Assembly (NCBI GenBank): GCA_035686205.1
Contig: DASRZQ010000173.1
Span: forward strand, 28,443 to 92,442
DNA: 64,000 bases
Source: CAIWTU01 sp035686205
GTDB lineage: Bacteria > Desulfobacterota > Desulfuromonadia > Geobacterales > Geobacteraceae
Direction of reading: 5' to 3'
Shown: one piece after another, positions 18,165 through 26,664 of the stretch
How positions within the stretch are numbered: the first letter of the stretch is position 1
Layout: each line of letters starts with the position of its first letter
The notes under the pieces: generated by a model
What the model saw: the letters and a program-made list of their open reading frames with translations, nothing else
The model's database searches: none
Told to the model about the DNA's origin: nothing
Position numbers and translations under genes: made by a program

Positions 18165-18183
18165 TTCATTCCGCTCCGTATAA

Positions 18184-18933
18184 TCAGTCTTTCCTCGCAA
18201 CGAGGAGATAATAACCCGGACGGCCGCCGCAAAATATGGACTTGACGTCACGGCAATTCAGCCCATCCGACACCTCCGACCAGAACGCATCGAGAGAGCC
18301 GCATTCGAATATGAGCCTGGCGGCGAGCTCCCGTAAAAGATAGGAATGATCCTCAAAAAGGGGAATTTCAAAACCGGTCTCTTTGAGAAGTGATTCAACC
18401 GGACTTGTTACAAATGCGTCGCCGGAGTGGCATGCAACGGGCAAACCGTTTTTTCCCCGGTTTTCCGTTTCCTCCCTGGAATAGATATCGCTGATTATTA
18501 GCAACCCTCCCGGACGGAGAACCCGGTGGAATTCCCGCAGAACCTGCTGCTTTTCCGCAATGAGCGAAAGAACGCACTCGCAAATCACCCCGTCACAACT
18601 TCCTCGGCGGAAAGGCAGATGCCGCGCACAGCCGCGCACCAGCGGAATTTTGCTATGGAGTGAACCGGCCTCTATAAGCATTTTCGCGGAAATATCCATC
18701 CCGATTGTCATGTGGTTCCGGTTCCGCTGCAGATGAGCGGCCGTAGCGCCAAAACCGCAGCCGACATCAAGAAGTACCGCGCCGGCAGGAAAGGAATGGA
18801 GGGAAAGAACCCTTTCAATCAGGGCAAATCCTCCGGGCCGCAAGGCCGTTCCGAGAGATTTCCTGATGCTTTCCGCTTCGTGGAGAGGAGCAATCCTCGA
18901 CAAGCATTCGCTCCGGGCCTCACTTGTCTTCAA
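18184..18933 (-). CDS. SAM-dependent methyltransferase (DVU_1556/TrsM-like)
   Basis: 249 residues with a class I methyltransferase fold: motif I LLDVGCGFGATAAHL near 54-68, acidic motif II GMDISAKML, and motif IV/post-IV with VLREFHRVLRPGGLLIISD, as in the UbiE/Methyltransf_11 group. It overlaps the preceding small redox gene by 14 bases. No quinone genes are close by, so its role is likely within the Mop accessory cassette; a pterin, peptide or small-molecule substrate cannot be told apart from sequence. Confidence 0.85.
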   Translation of the reverse strand: MKTSEARSECLSRIAPLHEAESIRKSLGTALRPGGFALIERVLSLHSFPAGAVLLDVGCGFGATAAHLQRNRNHMTIGMDISAKMLIEAGSLHSKIPLVRGCARHLPFRRGSCDGVICECVLSLIAEKQQVLREFHRVLRPGGLLIISDIYSREETENRGKNGLPVACHSGDAFVTSPVESLLKETGFEIPLFEDHSYLLRELAARLIFECGSLDAFWSEVSDGLNCRDVKSIFCGGRPGYYLLVARKD

Positions 18934-19123
18934 GGATTCGCTCCGCTTCCGCCATCCTTCCCAAAGCCAGACTCTCCGGAACCAGAACGAGACCGCATGC
19001 CGCGCAAGCGGGCAGATCTACTTCAAAATTTCCCTTCATGTAGGAGAAGTGTACCTTGACAAGTTCAAGGTTCCCCCCGCAGGATGCACAGGACCAGGCG
19101 GCTGCCTCTTGAGAGAAATTCAT
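18920..19123 (-). CDS. Small four-cysteine redox/zinc-ribbon protein (DVU_1557-like)
   Basis: 67 residues with two CxxC pairs, CASCGG near 12 and CAACGL near 39, spaced as in a rubredoxin-like or zinc-ribbon knuckle. The start overlaps the stop of the flavoprotein (ATGA) and the end overlaps the methyltransferase, so it is tightly coupled to both. I recall this as the NCBI family named after DVU_1557 and described as a redox protein. Whether it binds iron or zinc is not visible from sequence. Confidence 0.85.
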   Translation of the reverse strand: MNFSQEAAAWSCASCGGNLELVKVHFSYMKGNFEVDLPACAACGLVLVPESLALGRMAEAERILEDK

Positions 19124-21450
19124 TTCTTTAACCCCACGATTTTCATTCTGTGACAGTAAGCGTTCAGGACCGTGAAGCCATTACCGTCCGGTGAATACTC
19201 TACCCAAAAAGTCACATTTTCCGGCTGCAGGTATGCGAGATAGCTGCCACCTTCCCTGCTCTGCATTTTCTTTCCGGCCGTTTCCGCATGAAAAATAACC
19301 TTGCGGATGTCTTCCTCAAGGATTCTCCGTTCATCGATCCTTTTCCGAACTTCGGGCGCCATCGTCAGCTTCAGTTTTTCGTATTCCTCCACCTGGGCTT
19401 CCTCTCTTTCACCAAGGTCCCCAAGGACCCATTCCTTTACCCGGCATCGATTGGTACGACGATCCGACCAGGAAACCCAGCTACGGGCTGCCGGATCACC
19501 GCCCTCAACAGCAGGAAAAATATGCTCAATGAGGTGTGAAACACGTTTCCCCGCTGATGCGAAATTGTCGCGACACATGGCGCAATAGGCCAGGTAGTCG
19601 TTGTCGCTTGCGGATGTCCTCCGGGCTACTACATCCCGGGAGAGGGTGGGGTTTGCATTATACATGAGTCCACCGTAGCCGCAGCACTCAGGTATTTCTC
19701 CACTCAGAGGCAACTCCTCCACCTTGATGCCGAGAGCTCCGAGAATACTTCGAATTCCTTGCTGTTCAACCTGATTATGCCGGGTTGCGCATGGGTCGAC
19801 AACACCTACGGTGCTCCGCGTTGTCCCTTTCACGCATGCGGCTTCCGGAATACCGGCTTCCAGCATGATTTGCCAGAGGGATACCGGCTTTAATTCTGGC
19901 GCATGCTCCTGAAAGATGTTCAGGCAGGTTGGACAGGCGGTGATAATTTGCGGCCTGCCCATTTTTTCCCAGGAATCACGAATCTCATCAAGGGCCGTTT
20001 GGAAGAGATCCTCCCGTCCTGCCCAGAAGGCGGGGGCGCCGCAGCAGTGAAGCAGTATCCCAACACCACCGGATAATTTGTCCTGCAGGTAACGATACGA
20101 TGAAAGTACCTCGCCGGGTGCAGTGCCGCAGAGCTGACAACTGGGGAAATACAGCCAGGCGCTTTCCGTGGTGCCCGGTGCATGACGGCACAGGGAAAAC
20201 GGCTCACCATTACTGAACGCCATGTCCTGGAGGGCGAACTCATGGAAAGAAGGCGGCATGATTTTAAGTTTCAGCATGGTGCGACGCGCCTCAAGGCAGA
20301 GGTCGGCCATGCTGAAGTCATTGGGGCAGATGGTCTCGCAGAGGCCGCAGGTGCTGCAGGAATTTGTGAAAACATTATACTGGTGGGCAGCGCCGAAGAG
20401 AATGCGTTCATTATTGAATATCTCACGGGCGTATTTTTTCGGATATCCCTTATAGCGTTCCAGATAAAGACACTTCTTCACGCACTCCATGCATTCGCAC
20501 TGAATGCAGCGCTCCGCTTCCCTGAGCGCCTCTTCTTCGGTATACCCCTTGACTGCATCCGCGGGAACGACACGCGGCAATGGGTCAATCCCCTCAGTGC
20601 TAGTGAAAAGCCGGGAACTGCATGGTCCCTCGTTTTCCCTGCCGAAAGTCAGTCCGACTTTCTGCATCATCCTTTCTATGGAGAGAGCCGGTTTTCTTCC
20701 TTCGAGCGTCTCCATGACCGGCGAGAAACCGCCGCGAAAGCGGGTACCGCCGCCAGCGAATACTCCCTCCCTCTCTGTAGTGCCAGTCGCGGGATCAATG
20801 TCTATGAGACCGTCCGAATCCAGTTTGAGAGAAAGATCGATTCCATGAAGCGAGTCCCGGTCGAGGATCAAGGCATCGTATTCTTCACAGACCTGATCGA
20901 AAAGCGTCTTGTCAAGTCCAGTCCCGAAGTGAATGTCAGCCATCAGTGTTTCAAACACCGACAGTTCCTCACTGATGACTTCCCGAGGTAGCAGTTGTTC
21001 CGGCAGGTCCCAGAGATAACCGCCAAGACGATCGCCCTGTTCAAAGACGGACACACAGAACCCCTTTTTAAGAAGATCCAAGGCTGCGGTCACACCTGCA
21101 AGACCACCGCCGATAACGGCAATCTTCTGGCTTTTGCGCGGCAACGGCTGGACCCGTTTTTTCCCGGCAAACTTCTCAACGCAGATCCGCTCCAGGGCTC
21201 CGATGGCTATGGGTCCACCCACTGGACCCCGTTTGCATCTGTCCTCGCAGGGATGATCACATATGCGCCCCAGGATACCGGGAAAAGGCATGGTCTTGTT
21301 CAGAACCTTGTAAGCGGCATCCCAGTTACCCTTTTGAATCTCTTTCAGCAAAAGCCTTGCATCCACATGAAGCGGGCAGGCAGAGTTGCATTCGGGAGGC
21401 TCTTCCTGGATGCACTTGTTCTCCCATTCAATGAGTTCGTTCTTTTCCAT
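19120..21450 (-). CDS. FAD/iron-sulfur oxidoreductase with GltD-like and CCG domains (DVU_1558-like)
   Basis: 776 residues. Residues about 15-95 are a GltD-type double cluster domain (CNSACPLH, then CDHPCEDRCKRG). An FAD domain follows (AVIGGGLAGVTAAL near 110, then a GVFAGGGTRFRGG flavin-contact segment). Then come two ferredoxin-like clusters (CIQCECMECVKKC near 316-328, CSTCGLCETICP near 365-376) and two CCG repeats as in heterodisulfide reductase HdrD (CCGAPAF, CCGYGGL). The last 120 residues have no match I know. It is a plausible electron conduit from the Mop enzyme or for cofactor chemistry. It is the first gene of the nine-gene cassette, directly behind a ModE-type promoter. Confidence 0.87.
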   Translation of the reverse strand: MEKNELIEWENKCIQEEPPECNSACPLHVDARLLLKEIQKGNWDAAYKVLNKTMPFPGILGRICDHPCEDRCKRGPVGGPIAIGALERICVEKFAGKKRVQPLPRKSQKIAVIGGGLAGVTAALDLLKKGFCVSVFEQGDRLGGYLWDLPEQLLPREVISEELSVFETLMADIHFGTGLDKTLFDQVCEEYDALILDRDSLHGIDLSLKLDSDGLIDIDPATGTTEREGVFAGGGTRFRGGFSPVMETLEGRKPALSIERMMQKVGLTFGRENEGPCSSRLFTSTEGIDPLPRVVPADAVKGYTEEEALREAERCIQCECMECVKKCLYLERYKGYPKKYAREIFNNERILFGAAHQYNVFTNSCSTCGLCETICPNDFSMADLCLEARRTMLKLKIMPPSFHEFALQDMAFSNGEPFSLCRHAPGTTESAWLYFPSCQLCGTAPGEVLSSYRYLQDKLSGGVGILLHCCGAPAFWAGREDLFQTALDEIRDSWEKMGRPQIITACPTCLNIFQEHAPELKPVSLWQIMLEAGIPEAACVKGTTRSTVGVVDPCATRHNQVEQQGIRSILGALGIKVEELPLSGEIPECCGYGGLMYNANPTLSRDVVARRTSASDNDYLAYCAMCRDNFASAGKRVSHLIEHIFPAVEGGDPAARSWVSWSDRRTNRCRVKEWVLGDLGEREEAQVEEYEKLKLTMAPEVRKRIDERRILEEDIRKVIFHAETAGKKMQSREGGSYLAYLQPENVTFWVEYSPDGNGFTVLNAYCHRMKIVGLKK

Positions 21451-21537
21451 CCGGACCTTCTTTCCTCGGGATTTACTTTCGACAGGGGATAGCTGTAACA
21501 GAAAACGATGGAGAGCCTGCCGTTGCAGCGACTCCCC

Positions 21538-21569
21538 ATCGTTATAACATAAAATATACTACGATGAAA
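21538..21569 (-). promoter_or_regulatory. ModE-type operator overlapping promoter of the accessory cassette
   Basis: A 28-base imperfect palindrome at 21538-21565 begins ATCGTTAT and ends ACGAT. Read on the minus strand, a -35 TTTCAT (21564-21569) is followed by 17 bases and a -10 TATAAC (21541-21546), so the operator covers spacer and -10. The right arm deviates from ATAACG at two bases, so it is the weakest of the three boxes. Confidence 0.6.
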
Positions 21570-21574
21570 GTTTT

Positions 21575-21606
21575 CTGGAGCCGGCCCTGCTAGGCACCGA
21601 CTCCAG
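21575..21606. terminator. Hairpin after the Mop gene
   Basis: CTGGAG (21575-21580) pairs with CTCCAG (21601-21606), with an inner CGG/CCG. No T run follows on the minus strand, so it may be a transcript-end stabiliser rather than a full intrinsic terminator. It separates the Mop gene from the cassette promoter. Confidence 0.45.
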
Positions 21607-21629
21607 GTGTTTATATCCGCTTGAAATTC

Positions 21630-24437
21630 TTACTTCTTCTTCGGCGGTTCGGAAGTTACATCCTGGCATACATAGCCCAGTGCCAGCGCGTCGGAACAGT
21701 CGAAGGCCTTCTTCGGCGAGTTGAGCGCAAAGAGGATCTTCTCGGGATATGCCGGGAGGTGGCGGATACGTACGCCGCAGGCGTCATCGATGGCGTTGAT
21801 GACGGCGCAGTGAGGTGCGGTCAGCGGAAGCTCACCGACGCCGCCGGCGCCGAAGGCACCGTGTTCACGGGGCTTGGTAACATAGACGACTTCCATTTTG
21901 TCGGGTATGTCATAGCAGTATGGGAAGCCCGCGCCGATCATGTTGGAGTGGGCCTTGATCATCTCGAAGTCTTCGGTCAGCGCAAGACCGATACCCTGGG
22001 CCAGGCCGCCAAAGATCTGACCGTCAACAACCAGCTGGTTGGTGATGGTGCCGACGTCGGCGATGTGGGTCATGCCATAGCACAAAGCTTTGCCGGTGGT
22101 GATGTCGACTTCGACTTCCGCCAGGAACAGACCGTACATGTAAATGCAGAACGGGTTGCCCTTTCCGGTGTCGACGTCGCAAGGCGTACACGGAGTTGTC
22201 CAGGAGCCGTATATCTTGGTTTCGAGACCTTCCTTTTTCATTTCGTCATAGGTGCGATAGGTGCCGTCGGCCTTCTTCATGGCCTTGAGCAGGTTCTCGC
22301 AGGAAACCCTGATGGCGTTGCCGGTAACGACGTTGTTGCGGCTGCCGCCGGACGGACCGCTGTTCGGGGTCATGCTTGTATCGTTCATGCAGAGGTGAAT
22401 CTGTTCCGGCTTCAGACCCAGCGGTCTGAGGGCTTCGTGGGCGAATGCCAAAGTACCCATGTCGGAACCCTGGCCGTGATCCTGCCAGCTGTTGCCTACC
22501 ATTACTTCGTTGTTGGACAGCAGTTCAGCCCAGTTTTCCGATGAGTCGGGGCCGTCGAGGCCGCAGCCGTAGATGCCGAGGGAGACGCCGACGCCGCACT
22601 TCTTGGTATCGGTGCTTCTCAGTTTGGCGGTTTCTTTCGCTCTCTGGTACTTCGGACGGAGAGCTTCGAACTGCTCGGGGAATACGAACACTTCCGGGGT
22701 CTGCTGGGTCGGGGTGGTTGCTCCCGGACGGTAGCAGTTCAGTTCACGGATTTCGAACGGGTCTTTTCCCATTTTTTTGGCCAGTTCGTCGACCAGGGAC
22801 TCGGAGCAGAAGAACGCCTGGGGAGAACCATATGCGCGGAACGGTGCGCCCCAGCAGTGGTTCGTGCAGACGGTCCGGCCTTCACCGCGCATATTGGGGA
22901 TGTCATAACCGGCGAAGCAGTACTGGTGGCCGCGCTGGGTAAGGAGGTCGCCGAACTCGGAGTATGGACCGTGGTCAACCGACCAGTCGGTTTCAGCGGC
23001 GATGAACTTGCCGTTCTTGTCGGCGGCCAGTCTGGCCTTGAACCAGAACGGGGAGCGTTTGCCGGTGTAGAATTGCAGCTGTGCCCAGGAGCAGGAGAGG
23101 TGAACCGGCTTGCCGTCGACCGCCATGGTGGCAACCGCGAGCAGAGCTTCGTTGGAAGGACAGAATTTGTAGCCGAAGGAGCTGCCGCAGGGGTTCTGAA
23201 CGATGACCAGGTTTTCGAGCTCGACGCCGACACCCGGGGCGATCATGGCCTGGTGCAGCTGCAGGCAGATAGACTTGGTGTGGACGCAAACCTTGCCTTC
23301 ATCATTGATGAACGAGAATCCGACGTCCGGCTCGATGGGCATCTGGGGTTGACGGCCGAGGTAGTACTCGCCTTCCACGACATAGGCGGCCTTGTCTATA
23401 ATGGGCTTGGTTTCCTCGCCCTTGACCAGCTTCTGGGTGAAGTAGACGTTCGGTGTACCGGGGTGAATCTCGATGGCGTCCGGAGCCATGGCGGCCGGCG
23501 CATTCATGTAGTGGGGCAACACTTCCAGGTCGAACTTGACCAGTTTAGCTGCTGCATCGGCATGCTCTTTGGTGTCGGCAATCGCGAGAGCGATGGCGTC
23601 CCCATACTGGAATACCTTCTCGTCGCAGAGAATCGGACGATCCCAACCGTCACCCTTGTTGGTGGGGAAGGTAATCAGACCGGTGATGCGGTTTTTGCCC
23701 TTGACGTCCTTGTGGGTAACGATCTTGACAACGCCCGGCGCCTTCTCGGCAGCCGAGGTATCGATTCCCTTGATGTTTGCATGGGCCACGTCGGCATATG
23801 CGATGGCGGCATGGAGAGTGCCTTCCGGAAGCTGGTCGGCCTTATCGTTGCCGAAGTCCCAGAGGCCGCAGGCCTTGGCGACGGATGTGGGACGAGGATA
23901 GCGTGTTCCGTATACCCTTCCGTCCGCCGGAGCTTTGTATTCAAGAGCGGATTCGGACAGTTCGCCCCTGAGAACCTTTGCTGCATCCATAGCCGCGTCG
24001 ACGATGGAGATGTAACCGGTGCAGCGGCAAGCATTCCTGTATTGCTGGAACCAGTCGCGAACATCCTGACGGGATGGGTTCGGGTTTGAGTCGAGGAGTG
24101 CCTTGATGGAGACGACGAACCCGGGGGTGCAGAAACCGCACTGGATCGCACCATGGAAGATGAGTGCCTTCTGGATGGGGTGCAAGTTGATCGGCGTGCC
24201 GATCCCCTCGGTGGTGGTAATCGTCGACCAGTTGTCGACCCGTTTCATTTTGGTGGTGCAGCTGCGAACGAGCTTGCCGTTCAGGATGACATTGCAGGCG
24301 CCGCATGTGCCGGTCGCGCATCCGACCTTGACACTGGTCAGGTGAAGCTGCTTCCGCAACACGTCGGACAGGAGAGCTTCCTGGTCGACGATCAGATGTC
24401 TCTCGACACCGTTTACTTTAAGCATCTTCTTAATCAT
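21630..24437 (-). CDS. Mop-type molybdenum aldehyde oxidoreductase (xanthine oxidase family)
   Basis: 935 residues, close to the 907 of D. gigas Mop. The N-terminal plant-type [2Fe-2S] site has cysteines 40, 45, 48, 60 and the second has 100, 103, 137, 139; these numbers are identical to those I recall for D. gigas Mop. No FAD domain follows, as in Mop. The large subunit contains NPCGSSFGYKF and, near the end, FGAGGVGELPL with the catalytic glutamate. It oxidises aldehydes or related carbonyls in one polypeptide. The ribosome site is strong (GAGGAGG), and codon choice is more biased than in neighbours (GGC, AAG, ATC), so expression is probably high. True substrate unknown. Confidence 0.93.
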   Translation of the reverse strand: MIKKMLKVNGVERHLIVDQEALLSDVLRKQLHLTSVKVGCATGTCGACNVILNGKLVRSCTTKMKRVDNWSTITTTEGIGTPINLHPIQKALIFHGAIQCGFCTPGFVVSIKALLDSNPNPSRQDVRDWFQQYRNACRCTGYISIVDAAMDAAKVLRGELSESALEYKAPADGRVYGTRYPRPTSVAKACGLWDFGNDKADQLPEGTLHAAIAYADVAHANIKGIDTSAAEKAPGVVKIVTHKDVKGKNRITGLITFPTNKGDGWDRPILCDEKVFQYGDAIALAIADTKEHADAAAKLVKFDLEVLPHYMNAPAAMAPDAIEIHPGTPNVYFTQKLVKGEETKPIIDKAAYVVEGEYYLGRQPQMPIEPDVGFSFINDEGKVCVHTKSICLQLHQAMIAPGVGVELENLVIVQNPCGSSFGYKFCPSNEALLAVATMAVDGKPVHLSCSWAQLQFYTGKRSPFWFKARLAADKNGKFIAAETDWSVDHGPYSEFGDLLTQRGHQYCFAGYDIPNMRGEGRTVCTNHCWGAPFRAYGSPQAFFCSESLVDELAKKMGKDPFEIRELNCYRPGATTPTQQTPEVFVFPEQFEALRPKYQRAKETAKLRSTDTKKCGVGVSLGIYGCGLDGPDSSENWAELLSNNEVMVGNSWQDHGQGSDMGTLAFAHEALRPLGLKPEQIHLCMNDTSMTPNSGPSGGSRNNVVTGNAIRVSCENLLKAMKKADGTYRTYDEMKKEGLETKIYGSWTTPCTPCDVDTGKGNPFCIYMYGLFLAEVEVDITTGKALCYGMTHIADVGTITNQLVVDGQIFGGLAQGIGLALTEDFEMIKAHSNMIGAGFPYCYDIPDKMEVVYVTKPREHGAFGAGGVGELPLTAPHCAVINAIDDACGVRIRHLPAYPEKILFALNSPKKAFDCSDALALGYVCQDVTSEPPKKK

Positions 24438-24735
24438 ACGTTCTCCTCCTCTTTGGGTTATGTAACAGGGACTAAGCCCGGTTATCCGGTAAGGCTTCTT
24501 GAAAGCCCATCCGTGGTGTTAAGCCCTCTGTCCTCAACAGCTCGGCCAATGTTTGGGGGGGGCTGAGACTGAAGATAGAACTGGGGACTTAAATCAGACA
24601 CTTCCTGTACTGGCCATCCTTCGCCGTTTCAATTTACAAGTTCATCAAACCTGCCTGTTGAAAAGAGCCCCCCACTCCGGTCCCTGACAATCGGGAATCG
24701 GAGCGGGAGAAAAGGGACTGACAAACCAGAGTGAA
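24438..24735. other. Intergenic region between MoeA-like gene and Mop gene
   Basis: 298 bases without a gene. It holds a terminator-like hairpin just after the MoeA-like stop and the strong ribosome site of the Mop gene. I found no ModE-type box and no clear -24/-12 element, although Mop may have its own promoter here. Confidence 0.5.
24662..24707 (-). terminator. Terminator-like hairpin after the MoeA-like gene
   Basis: The arms 24671-24684 and 24693-24707 pair with small bulges (CTCCG/CGGAG and CCC/GGG cores). On the minus strand the stem is followed by a short CTCTTTTC, so termination is probably partial. Confidence 0.4.
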
Positions 24736-25761
24736 TCATCCCTTGCCGAAACTGCAGTTGGGATACCTGCATTCGGGACATCCTTCACAAAAACCGCCAT
24801 GACCCAGAGTTACTATGTCGGAGCGCGTTATTCTTTCGCCGGCCAGAATGCGCGGAATTATAAGCTCGAAAATAGTCGCCTTGTGGTACATGGCACATCC
24901 GGGCAATCCCACGACAGGGATTTCGCCCAAGTAGGCCAGCATGAACATGGCACCCGGGAAAGTGGGGGACCCGTAAGTTACCACATCGGCCCCAGCCGCC
25001 CTGATGCCGGCCGGAGTCCGGTCATCAGGATCAACGGACATGCCTCCTGTCAATATGATCATATCCGCGCCTTCATCACGCAGATCGTGGATTGCCTTCA
25101 CAGTCATTTCCACTTTGTCCGGGACAAGGGTTTGCCTGATTACTTCGCTGCCCATTGAAGCGAATTTCGCCCGGACTACCGGCCCGAATTTGTCCTCGAT
25201 TCGACCGTAGTAAATTTCGTTGCCTGTCGTGATCAATCCGACCTTGAAAGGATTGAAGGGTTTAATTTCTATGACGGGGTTCATCTCGGCGCAGATTTCT
25301 TCGACTTTGGAAATTTTCATTTCTTCGATGAAAAGTGGGATGATACGCGTGCCCGCAACTGAATCTTCGGCTTTCACCTGGCGGTTTGAATGCAAGGTTG
25401 CAAGAACGATTTGCTCCATGGTGTTGATGCGATTGATAGCCTCAACATTTACCTTGAGCAATCCTTCAACGGCAGCCACCATTTTGACCTTGCCCTCGAC
25501 GGGCTCGGTAAGCTTGATACCGTGTCCGGCCGCGGACTGCGCGATTCTCATTGCCGCGTCGTTTTCATGGACAAAACCGCTCGGCATATCCATCACATAA
25601 ACATTATCTTTTCCGAGGCTCAGAAGCTTGTGAACATCCTCTTCCTTGATAACATGGCCTTTTTTGAATGCCCGTCCCTTGAATTCTCCGGGAGCAATGC
25701 GCGTTATATCGTGGAACAATACCCTGCCTACCGCTTCCTGAACTGGAATTGCCTTCATCAT
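24736..25761 (-). CDS. MoeA-like molybdopterin-binding protein with C-terminal cysteine cluster
   Basis: 341 residues. The C-terminal half is a MoCF_biosynth (MogA/MoeA) domain: GLITTGNEIYYGRIEDKF near 182, ILTGGMSVDPDDRTPAGI near 240 and VVGLPGCAMYHKATIFELI near 287. It lacks the complete MoeA N-terminal domains. The end, CEGCPECRYPNCSFGKG, has four cysteines and may bind a metal cluster. It resembles the molybdopterin-binding proteins that accompany Mop-type enzymes and is a likely chaperone or sensor for the cofactor. It lies upstream of the Mop gene on the same strand, with a 275-base leader that has a ModE-type promoter and a terminator. Confidence 0.85.
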   Translation of the reverse strand: MMKAIPVQEAVGRVLFHDITRIAPGEFKGRAFKKGHVIKEEDVHKLLSLGKDNVYVMDMPSGFVHENDAAMRIAQSAAGHGIKLTEPVEGKVKMVAAVEGLLKVNVEAINRINTMEQIVLATLHSNRQVKAEDSVAGTRIIPLFIEEMKISKVEEICAEMNPVIEIKPFNPFKVGLITTGNEIYYGRIEDKFGPVVRAKFASMGSEVIRQTLVPDKVEMTVKAIHDLRDEGADMIILTGGMSVDPDDRTPAGIRAAGADVVTYGSPTFPGAMFMLAYLGEIPVVGLPGCAMYHKATIFELIIPRILAGERITRSDIVTLGHGGFCEGCPECRYPNCSFGKG

Positions 25762-25822
25762 GTAATTTTGCCCCTTTTCTTTTTCTGCATTTTTGTCACT
25801 GTTCTGTCAAACGGGCCGAAAA

Positions 25823-25912
25823 TAAAAAAACCCGCACCAATACTGAATAGTTTCAGTATCAATGCGGGTTTCGTTAGGTCCGCCCAAGGCAGAGGACGAA
25901 ATAAGCGCTTGA
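25823..25912 (-). ncRNA. Leader RNA element, copy A, with intrinsic terminator
   Basis: Read on the minus strand. A first hairpin has outer arms TTTCGT/ACGAAA and inner arms TCTGC/GCGGA around loop CTTGG. A terminator follows: AACCCGCA (plus 25863-25870) pairs with TGCGGGTT (plus 25829-25836), with an inner ATACTGAA stem, ending in seven Ts. The two structures share two bases. It sits 60 bases before the MoeA-like start, where an attenuator would sit. The block at plus 25861-25902 matches copy B (28622-28663) at 38 of 42 bases. I considered the Moco-II motif, reported in deltaproteobacteria near molybdenum genes, but do not remember its consensus well enough to assign it. Confidence 0.7.
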
Positions 25913-26215
25913 TTTTATTATTGATTTGTTTATTGAGCCCGTTTGAAAAGTTTAATCTTTAATGAACGGAAGCTCTGGCAGAGAAGTACTCTTGATTCAG
26001 GTTTAAAGGAACTTTACGGGCGAATGTCGTCAAGGGTAACGTTATCTAACATAATATATAACGTTTTGCAAGAAAAAAAATACTGTTCTAAAAATTGCCA
26101 ATTCATTTTCGAGGAAACGAAAATTCCACCCGACAAGTAAATTTTCTCTTGCACTTCACGACTGATATGAGTTCCTGTTTTGACTATTCAATTCAGATAC
26201 TTTTACTTTTTTGCA
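25913..26215. other. AT-rich leader and spacer upstream of the MoeA-like gene
   Basis: About 300 bases without a supported gene. It contains the 5' part of the leader RNA (from about 26036 down) and the ModE-type promoter listed separately. I see no peptide with a ribosome site in it. Confidence 0.5.
26040..26071 (-). promoter_or_regulatory. ModE-type operator overlapping promoter of the MoeA-like/Mop genes
   Basis: CGTTAT (26040-26045), 12 bases, ATAACG (26058-26063): exactly the arm sequence and spacing I recall for the E. coli modA operator. On the minus strand -35 TTGCAA (26066-26071), a 17-base spacer and -10 TAGATA (26043-26048) place the operator over spacer and -10, as expected for repression by Mo-bound ModE. 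Confidence 0.75.
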
Positions 26216-26518
26216 TCAGTCTCTGAATTGGCTTATCCTGACATTCCCTTCCGGGAACTTGGCTATAATTTCAAGATTTCCGCCCATTGCCTCGATATAC
26301 ATCCGCAATGTACTGACATACATATCCGAGTTCCTTTCCATTTTTGAAAGGTTCGGTTGCTTTTTATTCATCGAGGCGGCCAGGTTCTGCTGGCTCAGGT
26401 TCCGGATCTGCCGAAGCTCGGACAGGGTCAATTCCCTGGGCGCTTTTCCGGATAATTTCTTGGCGATTCTGCTGGTTTTGAGTTGCACCCTGTAACTGTA
26501 TTTTTTTGAACTTATCAT
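26216..26518 (-). CDS. XRE-family (HigA-like) helix-turn-helix regulator, orphan
   Basis: 100 residues from the ATG at 26518, preceded by AAGGTG at 8 bases; a longer frame to 26572 has no better site. The helix-turn-helix is at about 35-90 (LTLSELRQIRNLSQQNLAASMNK, then NLSKMERNSDMYVSTLRMYIEAMGG), the pattern of HigA-type antitoxins and related phage-like regulators. A HigB-type toxin would be expected just upstream, but the gap to the NifX-like stop (26665) has none. It may be a solitary regulator of its neighbours. Confidence 0.8.
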   Translation of the reverse strand: MISSKKYSYRVQLKTSRIAKKLSGKAPRELTLSELRQIRNLSQQNLAASMNKKQPNLSKMERNSDMYVSTLRMYIEAMGGNLEIIAKFPEGNVRISQFRD

Positions 26519-26664
26519 GATAAACACCTTTTCGGGCATGTACTTCATGAACAGCCCGTGCGTTTGAATCATGCCTCATCACAAACCGGGTTGCCCCCGC
26601 AAAACAAAGCGTCTGCTTCCGGAAAGGTGGCGTAGTGCATTAAAACGGTCATAAATATTCAAAT

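Noticed and set aside
21621..24089. Large plus-strand open frames (up to 410 codons) opposite the Mop gene
   Set aside because: Antisense to a strongly codon-biased gene; low complexity and no recognisable domain.
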